From Comamonadaceae bacterium (GTDB lineage Bacteria; Pseudomonadota; Gammaproteobacteria; Burkholderiales; Burkholderiaceae_C), in NCBI GenBank assembly GCA_013297875.1, contig JAAFIW010000002.1:244627-308626 (forward strand): a stretch of DNA of 64,000 nucleotides, in the 5' to 3' direction. Positions 32,504 through 40,763 of the stretch are shown here, piece by piece (positions within the stretch are counted from its first letter, which is position 1; every line of letters starts with the position of its first letter). The notes under the pieces were generated by a model. It was not told the origin of the DNA. It worked only from the letters and a program-made list of their open reading frames with translations, and ran no database searches. The position numbers were made by a program, and so were the translations under genes.

Positions 32504-32929
32504 TCAAACCACCGTCCCAGATATCTGCGCGCTTTTGCCGCGAAACATCGCCACCACGTCGCCGTGTTGGTTGCTCACTTTCATGTCGTACACGCCATGG
32601 CGGCCTTGCAGAACCTGCTCCTGGCCTTCGCAGGTGAGCACGTCGCCCAGCTGGCCGGGCTTGAGAAATTCAATCTGCGCGCCGGCTGCCACCGTGACCT
32701 GGTTGCGGCTGTTGCAGGCAAAGGCAAAGGTGCTGTCGGCCAGGGTGAAGATGAAGCCGCCGTGGCAGATGTGGTGGCCGTTCAAATGCAGCTCGCGCAC
32801 GGTCATGCGCATCACCGCGCGGCCAGGCTCGCAGCTCAGCAGTTCCATGCCCATGGTCTCGCGGCTGGCGCGGTCGGCGGCGAACATGGATTGGCCCACG
32901 CGCTGCGCCAGATCGCGTTGCGCGCTCAT
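32504..32929 (-). CDS. paaI: Hydroxyphenylacetyl-CoA thioesterase
   Basis: Hotdog-fold thioesterase of 141 residues that hydrolyses ring-hydroxylated phenylacetyl-CoA side products to release CoA. The helix motif HHICHGGFIFTLADSTFAFA carries the catalytic Asp. The ATG at 32929 is used; a short upstream extension (to 32944) lies inside a palindromic repeat. It lies between paaG and paaK, as in many paa clusters. Confidence 0.95.
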   Translation of the reverse strand: MSAQRDLAQRVGQSMFAADRASRETMGMELLSCEPGRAVMRMTVRELHLNGHHICHGGFIFTLADSTFAFACNSRNQVTVAAGAQIEFLKPGQLGDVLTCEGQEQVLQGRHGVYDMKVSNQHGDVVAMFRGKSAQISGTVV

Positions 32930-33046
32930 GACAGATGACTGCACGCTGGCGCGCGCATGACAGATGATGAAGATACGCTTGCGGCACGGGTTTTAGTCAT
33001 TGCGCGAAGCGCATCATGGAAGCGAAGCGAAGTCATCCGGTCATTC
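32928..33046. repeat. ATGACARATGAC palindrome, copy 2
   Basis: ATGACAGATGAC at 32928 and CATGACAGATGATG at 32956, ending AGCGAAGTCATCCGGTCATT. It fills the paaI-paaG gap; the paaI start codon overlaps its first bases. Confidence 0.6.
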
Positions 33047-33838
33047 CCCCCGAAACGCCGGCGTGCGCTTTTCGCGAAACGCCATCACGCCTTCAATGTA
33101 GTCATGCGTTTTGCCCATGGCCGATTGCGTGTCGCGCTCCACATTCAATTGCTCGCTGAAGGTGCGCTGGTTGCTGTCCCGCAAGATGTGGCGGGTGGCC
33201 ACCAGGGCCTGGGTGGGCATGGCCGCCAGCTTGCTGGCCATCGCCATGGCCGGGGCCATGCAGTCGCCCTCCACCACATCCCAAATCAAGCCCCATTCCT
33301 TGGCTTGCGCGGCGGGCAGTTTGTCGCCGGTCATGGCCAGCGCCATCGCACGCGCCATGCCCACGCGTTGTGGCAGCAGCCAGGTGCTGCCCGCGTCGGG
33401 AATCAGGCCGATTTTGCTGAAGGCCTGGATGAAGCTGGCGGTGTTTGACGCAATCGCGATGTCGCATGTCATCACCAGCGACATGCCCGCGCCAGCCGCC
33501 ACGCCATTGACCGCCGCCAAGGTGGGCATGCGCAGGTTTTGCAGGCGGCGGGCGGTCACGTTGAAAGCCTGGTCAATCACTGGGCCGGGGTCGGCCCGTT
33601 GAACCAGATCAGGGCCTGGCTCAAAGTCAAATTCGGCCAGGTCAGCCCCTGCGCAAAAGCCCCGGCCTGCGCCGGTGATGACGAGCGCACGAATTTGCGC
33701 GTCAGCCTCGGCTTTGTCCAGGGCAGCCCACAGCTCGCGGTGCATCTGGCGGGTGAAACTGTTCAGCGCCTGCGGGCGGTTCAGCGTGAGCAGGGCGACA
33801 CTGGCACGCTGCTCAAACAAGACGGTGGGCTCGGTCAT
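33041..33838 (-). CDS. paaG: 2-(1,2-epoxy-1,2-dihydrophenyl)acetyl-CoA isomerase
   Basis: Crotonase-fold isomerase of 265 residues that turns the ring epoxide into the oxepin in phenylacetate degradation. The CoA/oxyanion motif ADLAEFDFEPG and GVAAGAGMSLVMTCD, and the PaaG-typical Asp in GLIPDAGSTW, support PaaG over a generic enoyl-CoA hydratase. It heads the minus-strand paaG-paaI-paaK group. The ring-opening and epoxidase genes (paaZ, paaABCDE) are not in this window. Confidence 0.93.
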   Translation of the reverse strand: MTEPTVLFEQRASVALLTLNRPQALNSFTRQMHRELWAALDKAEADAQIRALVITGAGRGFCAGADLAEFDFEPGPDLVQRADPGPVIDQAFNVTARRLQNLRMPTLAAVNGVAAGAGMSLVMTCDIAIASNTASFIQAFSKIGLIPDAGSTWLLPQRVGMARAMALAMTGDKLPAAQAKEWGLIWDVVEGDCMAPAMAMASKLAAMPTQALVATRHILRDSNQRTFSEQLNVERDTQSAMGKTHDYIEGVMAFREKRTPAFRGE

Positions 33839-33907
33839 TCAGGGCTCCTTTTGCATTCGTTTTTACCATTAACCAACCGCGCGGTTGGCGAATGTTTTCC
33901 CTGGGGT

Positions 33908-34020
33908 ATGACAGATGACTTGTCGCTACGCGGCTTGAATGACAGATGACCGAGGCGGGTGTGTTGGTGATTTTTCATCGACGGCGCAGCCAAGGTCATT
34001 GGCGCGCAGCGCCGTCATCG
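33908..34020. repeat. ATGACARATGAC palindrome, copy 3
   Basis: ATGACAGATGACTTGTCGC (33908), AATGACAGATGACCGAG (33938), then GGTCATTGGCGCGCAGCGCC and GTCATCG. It lies in the 229-bp region between divergent paaG and the enoyl-CoA hydratase, so at least this copy is not a terminator. Confidence 0.6.
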
Positions 34021-34067
34021 GCGAGCGTTGGCTATAGTCAACGCAACACCAACCGGAGCCGCTAACC

Positions 34068-34847
34068 ATGACCTACGAATTCATCACCGTCCATACCGAA
34101 GCCGACAAAGTCGGCTTCGTCACCCTGAACCGCCCCAAGCAGCTGAACGCGCTGAACGACCAGCTGATGGTGGAGCTGGGCACCGCACTCAAGGCTTTTG
34201 ATGCCGACCCCGCCATTGGTTGCATGGTGGTCACCGGCAGCGAAAAAGCCTTTGCCGCCGGGGCCGATATTGGGGCCATGGCCACTTACAGTTTTGCCGA
34301 TGTATACAAGGGCGACTTCATCACCCGCAACTGGGAGGCGATCAGAAGCGTTCGCAAACCGGTGATTGCCGCAGTCAGCGGTTTTGCGCTGGGCGGCGGC
34401 TGCGAGCTGGCCATGATGTGCGACTTCATCATCGCCGCTGACAACGCCAAATTTGGCCAGCCCGAAATCAAGCTGGGCATCATCCCCGGCGCCGGCGGTA
34501 CCCAGCGCCTGCCGCGCGCCGTGGGCAAGGCCAAAGCCATGGACATGGCGCTGACCGGCCGCATGATGGACGCCACCGAGGCCGAACGCGCGGGCCTGGT
34601 CAGCCGCGTGGTGCCGCTGGACAAACTGATGGTCGAGACCCTGGCCGCCGCCCTGCTGATCTGCGACCACTCCCAAATTGCAGTGATGGCCGCCAAAGAG
34701 TCTGTCAACCGCGCGTTTGAGTCGGGCTTATCGGACGGCGTGATGTTCGAACGCCGCCTGTTCCACGCGCTGTTTGCCACCGCCGACCAGAAAGAAGGCA
34801 TGGACGCGTTTGTGAACAAGCGCAAGGCGGTGTTTGGGCACCAGTGA
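34068..34847 (+). CDS. Enoyl-CoA hydratase
   Basis: Crotonase of 259 residues that hydrates 2-enoyl-CoA in beta-oxidation. Catalytic Glu residues lie in [11 protein letters not shown] and [17 protein letters not shown]; oxyanion-hole residues in [12 protein letters not shown]. It is divergent from paaG and probably provides the hydration step (PaaF-like) for the phenylacetate pathway, but a general fatty-acid role is equally possible. The ATG at 34068 follows CCGGAGCCGCTAACC. Confidence 0.93.
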   Translation: MTYEFITVHTEADKVGFVTLNRPKQLNALNDQLMVELGTALKAFDADPAIGCMVVTGSEKAFAAGADIGAMATYSFADVYKGDFITRNWEAIRSVRKPVIAAVSGFALGGGCELAMMCDFIIAADNAKFGQPEIKLGIIPGAGGTQRLPRAVGKAKAMDMALTGRMMDATEAERAGLVSRVVPLDKLMVETLAAALLICDHSQIAVMAAKESVNRAFESGLSDGVMFERRLFHALFATADQKEGMDAFVNKRKAVFGHQ

Positions 34848-34864
34848 GCACGAATTTTTGCTCG

Positions 34865-34915
34865 GAACGGCCGGTAGCCCATAGATTTATTGCTCGGGCA
34901 GCTATAGTTTTTATA
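34865..34915 (-). repeat. R element copy 13
   Basis: Minus-oriented: GGCCGGTAGCCCATAGAT then ATTGCTCGGGCAGCTATAG. The core is TGCTCGGGCA; diverged copy downstream of the enoyl-CoA hydratase. Confidence 0.65.
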
Positions 34916-35000
34916 TCGAAAGCGAAAAAGTAGCTGGGCAGACGGTTCGACGCAAGAAGACTAGCAGTCAGCCCAAACCGCTGACCCGATTGAACGGCTT

Positions 35001-35242
35001 TAGCCCGCATATTTCACCGTGAGCGTCTTTTTGCAAGCTTTTCTCCTGTGAGGCGGATCGCTTTTGCTCAAATCCAATTTGTACGCGGCAAAAAGACTCG
35101 ACACCCACGGCATCGTTTTGGCGGGCGCAGGGACGCACGACCCTCGTCGCCAATGGCTCAGCCATTGGACTCCTCCTGTCGCACGCCCCTGCATCCCGCG
35201 AAAACGCGCCGTGGGTGCCGCCACGGTGAAATATGCGGGTTA
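35001..35242 (+). mobile_element. MITE-like element, copy B
   Basis: About 242 bp with terminal inverted repeats TAGCCCGCATATTTCACCGT and ACGGTGAAATATGCGGGTTA. The interior holds a long imperfect palindrome centred on CCAATGGCTCAGCCATTGG (about 35149-35167): CACCCACGGCATCGTTTTGG on one side mirrors CACCCACGGCGCGTTTTCG read back on the other. No coding capacity. The rest of the 34848-35258 gap holds R copy 13 and nothing else I can support. Confidence 0.8.
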
Positions 35243-35258
35243 GCTGCTAAACGCTTGC

Positions 35259-35720
35259 TCACTTGGCCTTCACCTCCACCCGAATCCCCGTTGCAGCCAC
35301 CGACCGCCCGAACTCACACCAAACTGAGCTGCTGGCCGTGAGCGTGAACGTGCCGGTTGTTGAAAACCTCACCTGCCGGGTGCGGTCGGCGCGCAAGTCG
35401 GTGTTGAAGCGGGCGATGCCCTCGGGTTGCACGGTCCAGTGCAGGTTGTCGGCCACCTCTTTTTCAGATCCTGGGGGCGGCCTGGCCATCCAGCATTGGT
35501 CGGGTGCCAGCTGGGCGCGGGGAATCTGCTTCCATTGCCCCGCGGTCTCGCGCTGCACCGAGAGCACCACCGGTTCGTCTACCGCCACGCTGACCGACAA
35601 GGCCGACGCTACCAGCGACACCGTTTGCGGTGCTTGCAGCACATAGACAACCGTCGGTTCCTGGCTGCAGCCCGCCGCCATCAACAAACCGACCACCCAC
35701 GCACCTGCCCGCCCGTTCAA
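35259..35720 (-). CDS. Hypothetical lipoprotein
   Basis: I do not recognise the family. After a short signal (AGAWVVGLLMAAGCSQEP) with a lipobox Cys, about 135 residues of beta-rich sequence follow (TVVYVLQAPQTVSLVAS; RQVRFSTTGTFTLTASSS), suggesting a small periplasmic beta-sandwich anchored to a membrane. The start is uncertain: TTG at 35720 with AAAGGGA upstream gives a standard lipoprotein signal; ATG at 35768 would overlap the macro-domain gene and lengthen the n-region. It is downstream of the macro-domain gene on the same strand. Confidence 0.7.
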   Translation of the reverse strand: MNGRAGAWVVGLLMAAGCSQEPTVVYVLQAPQTVSLVASALSVSVAVDEPVVLSVQRETAGQWKQIPRAQLAPDQCWMARPPPGSEKEVADNLHWTVQPEGIARFNTDLRADRTRQVRFSTTGTFTLTASSSVWCEFGRSVAATGIRVEVKAK

Positions 35721-35745
35721 GTGGGTGTATATCCCTTTTTTGATG

Positions 35746-36249
35746 TCAAAGCACCAGTGCGCTGTCATAGACCGCAAGATCACTGGCTGAAAAGCAGCAG
35801 AAGATGACCTCTTCGATTGCTGGAAACTTTGGCAGGACAGTGCGCACCGTGTTGATGGCCACTTGCGCAGCCAGCTCGATTGGGTAGCCATAGATGCCGG
35901 TGCTGATGCTGGGAAAGGCCAGCGAGGAGATGCTCCTGGTGGCTGCAACTTCCATCGAGCGCCGATAGCATGAAGCCAACAACTCTGGCTCGCCGTTGGT
36001 GCCGCCGCGCCAGACGGGGCCTACGGTGTGAATGATGTACTTGGCTGGCAAGCGGTAGCCCTTTGTCAGCTTGGCGTCGCCGGTTTTGCAGCCTGCCAGA
36101 AGTCGACATTCATGAACCAACTCTGGGCCTGCCGCACGGTGGATGGCCCCGTCAACGCCACCACCTCCGAGTAAAGAGGAATTTGCAGCATTGACGACAG
36201 CGTCAACTTGCAGCGCGGTGATGTTGGCGTGTACGGTGCGAAGAATCAT
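35746..36249 (-). CDS. Macro domain protein (ADP-ribose/O-acetyl-ADP-ribose hydrolase type)
   Basis: A 167-residue single macro domain. Motifs: [44 protein letters not shown] and the phosphate loop [12 protein letters not shown]. Bacterial proteins of this type (YmdB-like) remove acetyl from O-acetyl-ADP-ribose or ADP-ribose from proteins. No ADP-ribosyltransferase or sirtuin gene lies near, so a general housekeeping role is likely. The ATG is at 36249. Confidence 0.93.
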   Translation of the reverse strand: MILRTVHANITALQVDAVVNAANSSLLGGGGVDGAIHRAAGPELVHECRLLAGCKTGDAKLTKGYRLPAKYIIHTVGPVWRGGTNGEPELLASCYRRSMEVAATRSISSLAFPSISTGIYGYPIELAAQVAINTVRTVLPKFPAIEEVIFCCFSASDLAVYDSALVL

Positions 36250-36302
36250 GGCGAGTATTGGCTTGAAGTGGTGGGGAACCTGATTTCAGCAGCGAGTGAT
36301 CA

Positions 36303-37832
36303 CTACGGCACCAAGCGCCTGACCTCATCCGTCAACGCCCCAAACTCTTCTGCGCGTGTGGGGCGTGTCAGGCGTTGCAGGGTGGTGGGGTCGTTGGTGC
36401 TTCGGCTCCAGCGCGTCCAGCTGCCGTTGGCTTCCACGCGGGTGGTGATCTGGCCGTTTTCCAGCAGTTCGATCGTCAGTACTGCGGGGCCGGGCATGGG
36501 GGCGTCGGCGCTGGTGGTGAGGGCGTTGGCCCAGTCGGTGGGCAAGGGCTCCTGGCTGCGCAACAGGGTGGCCAGGGCTTGGGCGCGTGCGCGGGGGACG
36601 ACGGTGGCCTGGCCTTGCAGGGTGATGCGGGCCTGGGTCCAGGTGGGCGGGCTCATGCGCAGGCGGGCTTCAGGGTCGGTGGCCAGCTGGGACGTGATGG
36701 GTGCTGTGGCGGAGTTGATCGGCGGGATGGCCGGGCGGATGACGGGCGCGGCGGCTGCTGGCGGTGTTGCGGGGGCTGCAGGGGCAGGCGCGGGAGCGCG
36801 AGCGGGAGCAGGAGCAGGAGCAGGAGCAGGAGCGGGAGCGGGAGCAGGGGATGTCGGTGCCGGCGCGGCAGGTGCAGCCCGAACGGCTGGAGCTGCAGGA
36901 GCGGGAGCGGCCGGCGTTGCTGCGGGTGACGCCGCAATGGGGGCGTTCGGTCTTGCGGGTATGGCCGCATCGGCGACGGGCGGCGGCGTAACGGCCTTGG
37001 TTTCTGCGCCGGGGGCAGCAGGCGGTGGTGCGGCGGCTTTGGTGACATCAGCAGGTGTTGGGGCCGGGCTGGACTTCAGCAGGGGCGGCGGCGCACCGGT
37101 TTCGGGCGGCACAGGTGTAGGGGCCGGTTCAGCCGGCGGTGTGGCCAGAGAACCAGAGGCCTGGGGTTTGGCTTGGGGTTCGATGGACGGGGTGGCGCGC
37201 CCAACTAGAGCGCCTGGAGCAACTTCTGCTTTGGCAGCGGGGGCGGGCTTGGCGTTGGCTTGCGCTTCTTTGGACAGGGCTGCAAGGTCTGATTCGGCAC
37301 GGGCTGGGGGCGCTTTGTCCGCGCGCGACGCGGACGCAGGCGTCTGTACTGGTGCTTGCGCTTGTGCAGGTGCAGGTGCAGGTGCAGGTGCAGGTGCAGG
37401 TGCAGGTGCAGGTGCAGGTGCAGCCGACGGCTGCGCACCCGGCACAGGCGCGCTGCGTTCGGGCAGGGCCACGGTGTCGGCGTCGGGCCTGGCACCGGGC
37501 GGCTCCTGGCCCTGCCAGAGCAGGGTGACGAAGCCGGCCACCAGTACGGTGGCAAATGCAGCGTTCCACGGCATGCGTGGCGATGCGTGCTGAGGTCGCG
37601 TGGGCCACAGGCGCTGCCACCAAGGTCTGGCTGCCGGTATGGCGCGGGCTGCAGGGGCGGGCTGCTGCAGCGCTTGAAGCGCTATTTTTTTTATAGCTGC
37701 TTGAGCGCTCAGGGTGGGCACCAGTGCCTTGTCGGGCGCATGTTCAAGGGCTTTGACCAGGCGCGCATCGCGCAGGCGGGTGCCGGGTGTGGCGGGTGTG
37801 CCGGGCGGGGGGGTGTGGGATGACTCGGTCAT
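36303..37832 (-). CDS. Ala/Pro-rich membrane protein, possible anti-sigma factor
   Basis: A 509-residue protein directly downstream of an ECF sigma gene (15-base gap). Layout: short cytoplasmic N-terminus (about 1-85), one membrane segment (MPWNAAFATVLVAGFVTLLW), about 270 residues of Ala/Pro-rich sequence built from AP repeats, and a folded C-terminal domain (RMSPPTWTQARITLQGQA...; NGQITTRVEANGSWTRWS). Position and topology fit a membrane anti-sigma factor, but no zinc HxxxCxxC motif is visible, so this is inference. Residues 43-53 (AQAAIKKIALQ) come from an in-frame R copy. The AP linker is coded by hexamer tandem repeats prone to length change. Confidence 0.75.
   Translation of the reverse strand: MTESSHTPPPGTPATPGTRLRDARLVKALEHAPDKALVPTLSAQAAIKKIALQALQQPAPAARAIPAARPWWQRLWPTRPQHASPRMPWNAAFATVLVAGFVTLLWQGQEPPGARPDADTVALPERSAPVPGAQPSAAPAPAPAPAPAPAPAPAPAQAQAPVQTPASASRADKAPPARAESDLAALSKEAQANAKPAPAAKAEVAPGALVGRATPSIEPQAKPQASGSLATPPAEPAPTPVPPETGAPPPLLKSSPAPTPADVTKAAAPPPAAPGAETKAVTPPPVADAAIPARPNAPIAASPAATPAAPAPAAPAVRAAPAAPAPTSPAPAPAPAPAPAPAPARAPAPAPAAPATPPAAAAPVIRPAIPPINSATAPITSQLATDPEARLRMSPPTWTQARITLQGQATVVPRARAQALATLLRSQEPLPTDWANALTTSADAPMPGPAVLTIELLENGQITTRVEANGSWTRWSRSTNDPTTLQRLTRPTRAEEFGALTDEVRRLVP
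36789..36849. repeat. GGAGCA hexamer tandem repeat
   Basis: About ten imperfect GGAGCA/GGAGCG units inside the Ala/Pro-rich gene, encoding an Ala-Pro repeat on the minus strand. A site of likely slippage. Confidence 0.8.
37364..37423. repeat. GCAGGT hexamer tandem repeat
   Basis: Nearly ten perfect GCAGGT units encoding Pro-Ala pairs on the minus strand. The perfect identity suggests recent expansion. Confidence 0.85.
37679..37724 (+). repeat. R element copy 14, in frame inside the Ala/Pro-rich gene
   Basis: TTTATAGCTGCTTGAGCGCT then AGGGTGGGCACCAG. The host gene reads it on the opposite strand as Ala-Gln-Ala-Ala-Ile-Lys-Lys. Confidence 0.65.
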
Positions 37833-37847
37833 GGCGTGGTGTCCCGG

Positions 37848-38468
37848 TCAACCCATCTGGCCGGCGTGCAGGTAGGCCTGCATACAGCCGCGCAGCTTGG
37901 TCAGCGCATAGCGCAGGCGGCTTTTGGCGGTTTCAAAGTTCAGGTTCAGTGCCTGGGCCAGTTCTTCGACCGTGGCACCGTCTTCGTGGTGCAGCAAAAA
38001 AGCGGCGCGCTGGGCACCGGGCAGCTCGTCCAGGCAGTGCAGCATGCGGCTGCCGGCGGCGCGCCAGTAAGCCGTGTCTTCGCTGGAAGGGTGGCTCATG
38101 TCCAGGCTGTCTTGGAGCCACTCCAGCGGGTCATGGGTGTCGTCGTCAGCGCCGCTTAGCTGCACCTCGCGGCCACTGGTGCGCAGGCGGTCCATGGCCA
38201 GGTTGTGTGCAATCGTGAAGGCCCAGGTTTTCCAGCTGGCGCTGTGCGAACCTTCGCCACGCGGCGCATAGCTGGCCCGCGCGCCAATGATGCGCACCCA
38301 GGTGTCTTGAAACACCTCATCAGCCTGCGCTGCCAGCGCATGCCCCAGCAAGCGCCGCACAAACCGAAACAGCGCGCCCTGGTGACGGGCATACAGCAGG
38401 TCAAACGCGGCCGCGTCACCACGGGCATAAGCCAGCATCAGTTGGTCGTCGGGCAGGTCGGGCGGCAT
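37848..38468 (-). CDS. ECF-type RNA polymerase sigma factor
   Basis: A 206-residue sigma-70 family factor. Region 2: DQLMLAYARGDAAAFDLLYARH, then ADEVFQDTWVRII and WAFTIAHNLAMDRLR; region 4: LDELPGAQRAAFLLHHEDG, then VEELAQALNLNFETAKSRLRYAL. It would direct transcription of an extracytoplasmic stress or envelope regulon. The next gene, a membrane Ala/Pro-rich protein, is its likely partner. The target promoter motif is not visible in the window. Confidence 0.93.
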   Translation of the reverse strand: MPPDLPDDQLMLAYARGDAAAFDLLYARHQGALFRFVRRLLGHALAAQADEVFQDTWVRIIGARASYAPRGEGSHSASWKTWAFTIAHNLAMDRLRTSGREVQLSGADDDTHDPLEWLQDSLDMSHPSSEDTAYWRAAGSRMLHCLDELPGAQRAAFLLHHEDGATVEELAQALNLNFETAKSRLRYALTKLRGCMQAYLHAGQMG

Positions 38469-38592
38469 GAAAGGCTGAATCAGGGCAGGGCAGATGGGCG
38501 TTGATTTTCACATTGGCGGGGGCGGTAGCCTGGCTTACACGTGGCTGGCACAAAAAAGGGTTAAAAACCTGGATCTTCATGGAGGCGCTCAT

Positions 38593-38982
38593 ATGGCATT
38601 CACCCGAATCCTGACCAACATCTGCTCCGACAACCTGCCGCGCAGCCGCGACTTTTATGTGTCGCTGCTGGGTTTTGAAATCAACTACGACAGCGACTGG
38701 TACGTGCAACTCAAATGCCCCGGCAACCCCGAGCTGGAGTTTGGAATCATCGCCCGGCACCACGCGCTGGTTCCCCCTGCCTACCAAACCGCGCCCACTG
38801 GCATGTATGTGACCTTTGTGGTGCCCGATGTCGACGCCGTATTTGCCAAAGCCCAGTCGCTGGGCTTGTCAATTCTGCAAGAGCCTAAAAACGAGTTTTA
38901 CGGCCAACGCCGCTTTCTGCTCGCGGACCCCGATGGCTGCCTGATCGACATTTGCTCGCCGTGGAGTGAGGCGGAGAAGTGA
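38593..38982 (+). CDS. VOC (glyoxalase)-family protein
   Basis: A 129-residue vicinal oxygen chelate domain: FTRILTNICSDNLPRSRDFYV, GMYVTFVVPDVDAVFAKA, and GQRRFLLADPDGCLIDICSP. Members include glyoxalase I, bleomycin resistance proteins and dioxygenases; the specific substrate cannot be inferred. The ATG at 38593 follows GGAGGCGCTCAT. It is divergent from the sigma factor gene and may belong to a separate unit. Confidence 0.9.
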   Translation: MAFTRILTNICSDNLPRSRDFYVSLLGFEINYDSDWYVQLKCPGNPELEFGIIARHHALVPPAYQTAPTGMYVTFVVPDVDAVFAKAQSLGLSILQEPKNEFYGQRRFLLADPDGCLIDICSPWSEAEK

Positions 38983-38998
38983 TGTGCGTGTTTTATTG

Positions 38999-39055
38999 CC
39001 AAATCAGCCAACAGCCCATATATAAACTGCTCAGGCAGCTATCAAAAGAATAGTG
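38999..39055 (-). repeat. R element copy 15
   Basis: Minus-oriented: CAGCCAACAGCCCATATA then ACTGCTCAGGCAGCTATCA. It lies 17 bases past the VOC gene stop. Confidence 0.75.
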
Positions 39056-39225
39056 AATCAGTGGATCGGGGTGGACTCATTTCGTTGCCGCGTGCGGTGA
39101 CAAGAGCTTCGGGTGCGACGATACGCCGAGCCGAAGTTGCGACAACGGCCGCTGGACACGTACTCGCAGTGAACAGGGCATGACACACTGTGCTGCCAGT
39201 CTTCCATCTGTTTGAGGAGCCCCCC

Positions 39226-39609
39226 ATGACCCCACCATTCGACGCTATCACCCGCGTCCTGAACCAGTACTTTGACGGCCTGTACCGCAGCGACACGACC
39301 CTGCTGCGGCAGGTGTTTCACCCGGCGGCGTTGTATGCCTGCGCCACCGACGGCAGCCTGCTGACCATGGGCATGGATGCGTACTTCCCCATGGTGGACA
39401 AACGCCCCTCGCCTGCCAGCCGGGGCGATGCGCGTACCGATCGCATCATCAGCATCGAGTTTGCCGGGCCGGTTACGGCGCTGGCGCGGGTGGAGTGCTC
39501 AATCAAGCCCAAACACTTCACCGATCTGCTCACGCTGGTGCACTTGGAGGGCCGCTGGCAGATCATCTCCAAGGTGTTTCATTACGACTTGGAGCCCTCG
39601 CAGGGCTGA
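39226..39609 (+). CDS. NTF2-like (SnoaL/lumazine-binding type) protein
   Basis: A 127-residue cone-shaped domain protein: ITRVLNQYFDGLYRSDTTLLRQVFHP, MGMDAYFPMVDKRPSP, FAGPVTALARVECS and HLEGRWQIISKVFH. Such proteins bind small ligands or act as isomerases or dehydratases; no catalytic assignment is possible. The ATG at 39226 follows GAGGAGCCCCC. It ends 10 bases before the nitronate monooxygenase gene, so the two are likely one operon. Confidence 0.88.
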   Translation: MTPPFDAITRVLNQYFDGLYRSDTTLLRQVFHPAALYACATDGSLLTMGMDAYFPMVDKRPSPASRGDARTDRIISIEFAGPVTALARVECSIKPKHFTDLLTLVHLEGRWQIISKVFHYDLEPSQG

Positions 39610-39619
39610 AAGACGCAGC

Positions 39620-40699
39620 ATGACCCAACATTCCCTGAGCCAACTGCTCGGCACCCAGTGGCCGCTCATTCAAGCCCCGATGGCTGGTGTGCAGGGCAGC
39701 GCGATGGCAGTGGCCGTGAGCAACGCGGGGGCCTTGGGCTCGCTGCCCTGCGCCATGCTCACGCTGGACGCCTTGCAAGCCGAGCTGCAAGCCATCACCA
39801 CGCAGACAGACAAGCCCTACAACGTCAACTTCTTCTGCCACACATCGCCGGTGCCCGACGCGGCCCGAGAAGCCACCTGGCGCAAGGCCCTCGCGCCGTA
39901 CCACGCGCAGCACGGCATTGACCCAGCAACGATTCCCGCGGGCGCGGGCCGCTCGCCGTTTACACACGAAGCGGCCGACCTGCTGGAGGCTTTCAAGCCG
40001 CCGGTGGTCAGCTTTCACTTTGGCTTGCCGGCCGCCGAGCTGCTGGCACGGGTAAAAGCCTGGGGCGCGGTGGTGCTGTCCAGCGCCACCACAGTGGCCG
40101 AAGCGCGCTGGCTACAGGCCCACGGGGCTGATGCGGTGATTGCGCAGGGGCTGGAAGCAGGCGGCCACCGCGCCATCTTTTTGCCCGAGCATTTGACCGG
40201 CAACTGGGCTTTTGACTTGACCACGCAGCTGAGCACGTTTGCGCTGCTGCCGCAAATCGTGAACGCCGTCACCTGCCCGGTGATTGCCGCCGGCGGCATT
40301 GCCGACGCAGCCGGTGTGCGCGCCGCCATGGCGCTGGGCGCTGCCGGGGTGCAGGTGGGCACGGCTTACCTGCTGTGCAACGAGGCCACCACCAGCGCGG
40401 TACACCGCGCAGCGCTGCAAAGCGATGCGGCGCTGCACACGGCGCTGACCACGCTGTTCACCGGCCGGCCCGCACGCGGCATCGTCAACCGCGTGATGCG
40501 GGAGCTGGGGCCGTTGAGCGCATCAGCACCCGCATTTCCCACCGCCACGGCGGCGATTGCGCCCTTGCGCGCAGCGGCAGAAAAATTCGGCTTGGGCGAT
40601 TTCAGCCCTTTGTGGAGTGGGCAAAACACGGCCGGTTGTCAGGTGGTTTCTGCTGCCGTGGTCACTGAAAGTTTGATTTCAGCACTATCAAATGAATAG
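39620..40699 (+). CDS. Nitronate monooxygenase (NMO/2-nitropropane dioxygenase-like)
   Basis: FMN TIM-barrel enzyme of 359 residues: LGTQWPLIQAPMAGVQGS, VSNAGALGSLPCAML, QGLEAGGHRAIF and the phosphate-binding region CPVIAAGGIADAAGVRAAMA then GVQVGTAYLLC. It oxidises alkyl nitronates such as propionate 3-nitronate. The C-terminal ALSNE and TAG stop lie in an R copy. Typical start MTQHSLSQLLG. The upstream NTF2-like gene may be a partner, but I know of no fixed link. Confidence 0.9.
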   Translation: MTQHSLSQLLGTQWPLIQAPMAGVQGSAMAVAVSNAGALGSLPCAMLTLDALQAELQAITTQTDKPYNVNFFCHTSPVPDAAREATWRKALAPYHAQHGIDPATIPAGAGRSPFTHEAADLLEAFKPPVVSFHFGLPAAELLARVKAWGAVVLSSATTVAEARWLQAHGADAVIAQGLEAGGHRAIFLPEHLTGNWAFDLTTQLSTFALLPQIVNAVTCPVIAAGGIADAAGVRAAMALGAAGVQVGTAYLLCNEATTSAVHRAALQSDAALHTALTTLFTGRPARGIVNRVMRELGPLSASAPAFPTATAAIAPLRAAAEKFGLGDFSPLWSGQNTAGCQVVSAAVVTESLISALSNE

Positions 40700-40748
40700 C
40701 TGCTTGAGCATATTTCATATGGGCTAGTGGCCGTTTTACATCTGAAAA
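40682..40748 (+). repeat. R element copy 16, ends the nitronate monooxygenase gene
   Basis: GAATAGCTGCTTGAGCATAT, CATATGGGCTAGTGGCC, TCTGAAAA. The gene stop TAG lies in the core, as at copy 9. Confidence 0.8.
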
Positions 40749-40763
40749 TGACCTAAAAAACGG

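Noticed and set aside
36208-37593. Long plus-strand frame rich in Gly-Ala (GAGAGA) opposite the sigma-partner gene
   Set aside because: It is the mirror of the Ala/Pro hexamer repeats of the minus-strand gene, which has a sigma gene upstream, a membrane segment and a folded end. The plus frame has no domain.
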